Assembly: GCA_947450405.1 (NCBI GenBank)
Contig: CANFVI010000061.1
Span: 1-9,472 of the forward strand
Source of the DNA: Flavobacteriales bacterium
Lineage (GTDB): Bacteria > Bacteroidota > Bacteroidia > NS11-12g > UBA955
Direction: 5' to 3'
Length of the DNA stretch: 9,472 nucleotides
In this document: one piece after another, positions 7,565-9,472 of the stretch
How the letters are laid out: every line of letters begins with the position of its first letter
How positions within the stretch are numbered: the stretch's first letter is position 1
The notes under the pieces: model-generated
Database searches by the model: none
Seen by the model: only the letters and a program-made list of their open reading frames with translations
Told to the model about the DNA's origin: nothing
Translations under genes and position numbers: made by a program

Positions 7565-7596
7565 CTTATGTGAAATCCGGATTATGAAATTGGCTA

Positions 7597-8133
7597 ATGG
7601 CAATAGAGCAAATCACCGAAGAGAAAAAAATGGTAATGGCTTGTGTGGCGGGCGAGAAATTGGCGCAGCAAGAATTTTACCAACGCTATTCGGGGGTCTT
7701 GTTTGCCATATGTAAACGTTATGCCGGTCAAGATATTTTAGCAGAAGATATGTTTCAGGAAGCAATGATAAAGATTTACCAAAAATTAGGCGATTTTCGC
7801 TTTGAGGGGTCCTTAGAGGGTTGGCTGAAACGTATTTGTGTAAATCAGTGTTTAGATACCTTGAAAAAGAGCAAGGCTAAGTTCCAAGATAGCCTCGATA
7901 ATGTGCATGAGTTAATTGCTTCAAATGATGATGTATTTGCTGAAATCAATGCAAAAAACTTAATGCAATTGCTGATGAAACTTCCTGTTGGATACAGAAC
8001 TGTTTTTAATATGTTTGCTATTGAGGGATATTCTCACGCGGAAATTGCAGAATTATTAAATATCTCTGAAAATACCAGTAAATCTCAAATGTTCAAAGCC
8101 CGTAAATGGCTTCAAACCCAAATTTCAAGATAA
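7597..8133 (+). CDS. ECF-type RNA polymerase sigma factor
   Basis: This 178-residue sigma-70 family protein has only regions 2 and 4, the hallmark of extracytoplasmic-function sigmas. Region 2 covers about 24-94: EFYQRYSGVLFAICKRYAG, then AEDMFQEAMIKIYQKLGDFR (the core-binding and -10 recognition helices) and GWLKRICVNQCLDTLKK. Region 4 covers about 125-175, with LPVGYRTVFNMFAIEGYSHAEIAELL and the -35 helix-turn-helix NISENTSKSQMFKARKWL. It is related to the ECF sigmas that Bacteroidota place beside membrane anti-sigma genes. The gene downstream starts on the shared base of TAATG and encodes the likely anti-sigma. No Shine-Dalgarno site precedes ATG 7597; an ATG at 7584 is in another frame. 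Its regulon cannot be read from the window. Confidence 0.95.
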   Translation: MAIEQITEEKKMVMACVAGEKLAQQEFYQRYSGVLFAICKRYAGQDILAEDMFQEAMIKIYQKLGDFRFEGSLEGWLKRICVNQCLDTLKKSKAKFQDSLDNVHELIASNDDVFAEINAKNLMQLLMKLPVGYRTVFNMFAIEGYSHAEIAELLNISENTSKSQMFKARKWLQTQISR

Positions 8134-9254
8134 TGCTTCCAGAAGAAAATATTGATCAACTCTTCCGTTCAGCATTTGAAAATGCAAAGGAAATTCCGCC
8201 AGCAAATGCTTGGCAAGGAATTTCTAATCAATTGTCGAACGTTTCTAGCGCTTCTCAAACAGTTGCTGCAAAGAGTTGGTTTGCAAAATTGGGATTGGTA
8301 TCTAAAGTTGCAATTGTCGCTACAGTCATTGTAAGTGGTGTTGTTGCCTTTGAATTGTTGAAAGATGACAATTTGATGTTAAATCCAATCAACGCGATTT
8401 CAGCTCAAACTGAAATAAATAAAAATGACATTTCACCAGATGTAAGAGATAGCGGCGCTATAGAATCAAATAAAACGAATACGCTTAATATATCTGACAA
8501 TAGTTTCAATAAGATTCAAATAGAATCTACAAATGGTGTAGCAAAAGGGTTTGAAGTGTATATCCCCAATAAAGATCTTTTAGTTTCTCGCTCAAATGGC
8601 AATGAAAACAACTTCATAAATAATATTCAAGCAATTATCGAAGAGAATAATCAAGATCAAAAATCTAAAAATCAAACTTCATCCGTTTTGGGGGATTTGA
8701 TTGAAAATGGTTGCAAGAATAATATTTTATTGAATGTTGTAGAATCAGATTCTAATGGCAGAATGATTCAAGTTAAATGTAATGGAAATGTAAAAAATTC
8801 ATATTTGGATTATGGAGATGATCAACAACTGTTTTTTGAGGGAAATAGTTTGTCGATAAATCATTTTTATAAAGTATATTCCAGAAAAGATTTTTATATA
8901 AAATTAGTGTCTATTTTTTCTAATGGTTGCAAAGATAGTACAATGACAAAAGTTGAGGTAAGTCCTTCAATATCAATAAGCGAAATTATGATTCCAACTG
9001 TATTTACACCCAATGGTGACGGTAAAAATGATGCATATTATGTAACAATTCCTGAACCTAAAAATTTCGAAATGATGGTTTTTGACAAGGGTAAAAAAAT
9101 GATATTTTCTACTACGAAATTTCGCGATTCTTGGAACGGAAACTGTTTTGGAGAGCCATGTATTGATGGTAATTATGAAGTTGTAATTAAAACACAATAT
9201 AGCGGCGAAAAAGAAAGTATAACAACACGTTGGGTAAATTTAAATCGAAATTAA
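8133..9254 (+). CDS. Membrane anti-sigma-like protein with PKD-like and CHU_C domains
   Basis: The likely start is ATG 8133, overlapping the sigma stop (TAATG); an in-frame ATG at 8106 would overlap the sigma gene by 28 bases and adds nothing conserved. The protein then has 373 residues. Residues 6-34 (NIDQLFRSAFENAKEIPPANAWQGISNQL in part) resemble the short N-terminal motif 'DxLFRxxLxxxxxxPPxxxWxxI' of Bacteroidota anti-sigma proteins. One hydrophobic helix at about 57-76 would cross the inner membrane with the N-terminus inside. A low-complexity, Asn/Ser-rich linker follows to about 190. Residues 192-282 look PKD-like: YLDYGDD, NHFYKVYSRKDFYIKLVS and NGCKDST. Residues 283-373 match the CHU_C (T9SS type B) domain: IPTVFTPNGDGKNDAYYV, WNGNCFGEP and DGNYEVVIK, ending WVNLNR. 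The anti-sigma role rests on the motif and on position. It is unusual for a CHU_C domain to sit behind a membrane anchor. Confidence 0.8.
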   Translation: MLPEENIDQLFRSAFENAKEIPPANAWQGISNQLSNVSSASQTVAAKSWFAKLGLVSKVAIVATVIVSGVVAFELLKDDNLMLNPINAISAQTEINKNDISPDVRDSGAIESNKTNTLNISDNSFNKIQIESTNGVAKGFEVYIPNKDLLVSRSNGNENNFINNIQAIIEENNQDQKSKNQTSSVLGDLIENGCKNNILLNVVESDSNGRMIQVKCNGNVKNSYLDYGDDQQLFFEGNSLSINHFYKVYSRKDFYIKLVSIFSNGCKDSTMTKVEVSPSISISEIMIPTVFTPNGDGKNDAYYVTIPEPKNFEMMVFDKGKKMIFSTTKFRDSWNGNCFGEPCIDGNYEVVIKTQYSGEKESITTRWVNLNRN

Positions 9255-9255
9255 A

Positions 9256-9472
9256 ATGGAAATTAATATGAAAAATAATTGGTTTGGTGAAATCAATGAA
9301 ATGCCAAAAAGTGATGCTCAAAATGGCTCATTGTTTGGTAAATCAACAAAAAAACCTATTTTTGAACTTTTACGTACGAAAAATAAACTTATGAAAGGAT
9401 TTTCCTTATATTTAAAAAGCTGGGTAGTTATACTTGGCACATTGTTTTTAGGAGCCAATACTGCAAATGCAC
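9256..9472 (+). CDS. Exported protein of unknown function, 3' partial
   Basis: An open frame begins one base after the anti-sigma stop and runs off the window (72 codons seen). Possible starts are ATG 9256, ATG 9268 and ATG 9391. From 9391 the protein begins MKGFSLYLKSW with a hydrophobic core VVILGTLFLGA and a likely signal peptidase site after NTANA, a normal Sec signal peptide. From 9256 or 9268 a further 45 or 41 polar, charged residues come first, which would make an extended N-terminus. Tight spacing to the anti-sigma gene favours the upstream start in an operon, while the promoter at 9334-9364 favours 9391. The mature part is not in view, so no family can be given. Being placed behind a sigma/anti-sigma pair, it may be part of the same envelope response. 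Confidence 0.6.
   Translation, partial: MEINMKNNWFGEINEMPKSDAQNGSLFGKSTKKPIFELLRTKNKLMKGFSLYLKSWVVILGTLFLGANTANA
9334..9364 (+). promoter_or_regulatory. Complete Bacteroidota promoter: TTTG-N19-TATTTTTG
   Basis: TTTG at 9334-9337 and TATTTTTG at 9357-9364 match the -33 and -7 (TAnnTTTG) elements of the Bacteroidota primary sigma, with a spacer of 19 bases, inside the known range. Initiation is expected near 9368-9371, about 20 bases before ATG 9391. It lies inside the open frame that begins at 9256, so it bears on which start of the last gene is real. This is the best-formed promoter in the window. Confidence 0.5.

Noticed and set aside
8106..8132. Upstream ATG for the anti-sigma-like protein
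   Set aside because: It would overlap region 4 of the sigma gene by 28 bases; ATG 8133 gives the typical TAATG coupling and the known N-terminal motif follows it.
8973..9197. Minus-strand frame of 74 residues opposite the CHU_C domain
   Set aside because: The + strand frame encodes recognisable CHU_C blocks; the opposite frame shows no family features.
1..9472. tRNA or rRNA genes, CRISPR arrays, insertion sequences, transposase or phage genes
   Set aside because: Looked for and not seen; the window is almost wholly filled by the protein genes listed.

Overview
The window is a stretch of chromosome from a low-GC member of the Bacteroidota, probably a type IX secretion (T9SS) lineage. The evidence is a PorV/PorQ-family outer-membrane protein, a T9SS-type C-terminal sorting domain on a very large protein, a CHU_C (gliding-motility-associated, 'type B') C-terminal domain, TAnnTTTG promoter boxes and a lack of Shine-Dalgarno sites. 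I cannot name the genus. All genes lie on the + strand and use the standard code.

Layout. (A) Bases 1-4654: the 3' part of a gene for a very large surface or secreted protein with a T9SS-like C-terminal domain, then, after 11 bases, a PorV/PorQ-family outer-membrane beta-barrel gene. A strong intrinsic terminator (4683-4718) closes this unit. (B) Bases 4747-7528: a compact housekeeping cluster, greA - HIT hydrolase - lgt - DNA polymerase III delta' (holB-like). Two of its three junctions overlap (TAATG and ATGA), which suggests translational coupling. A TAnnTTTG box just before lgt may give an extra, nearly leaderless start. (C) Bases 7597-9472: an ECF sigma factor, then by TAATG overlap a single-pass membrane protein with an anti-sigma-like N-terminus, a PKD-like domain and a CHU_C domain. 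The start of a further exported protein follows and runs off the window.

How it fits together. Unit A looks like a dedicated pair of a cell-surface T9SS cargo and a PorV paralogue that could receive or anchor it. Unit B combines general functions: transcription rescue, nucleotide hydrolysis, lipoprotein maturation and the clamp loader. Unit C is the most intriguing part. A sigma/anti-sigma pair whose sensor half carries a T9SS cargo-type domain, anchored in the inner membrane, could report on T9SS or envelope state and control neighbouring exported proteins. That function is an inference from domain order. No RNA genes, mobile elements or CRISPR arrays were seen, and no stretch without a gene exceeds 100 bases.
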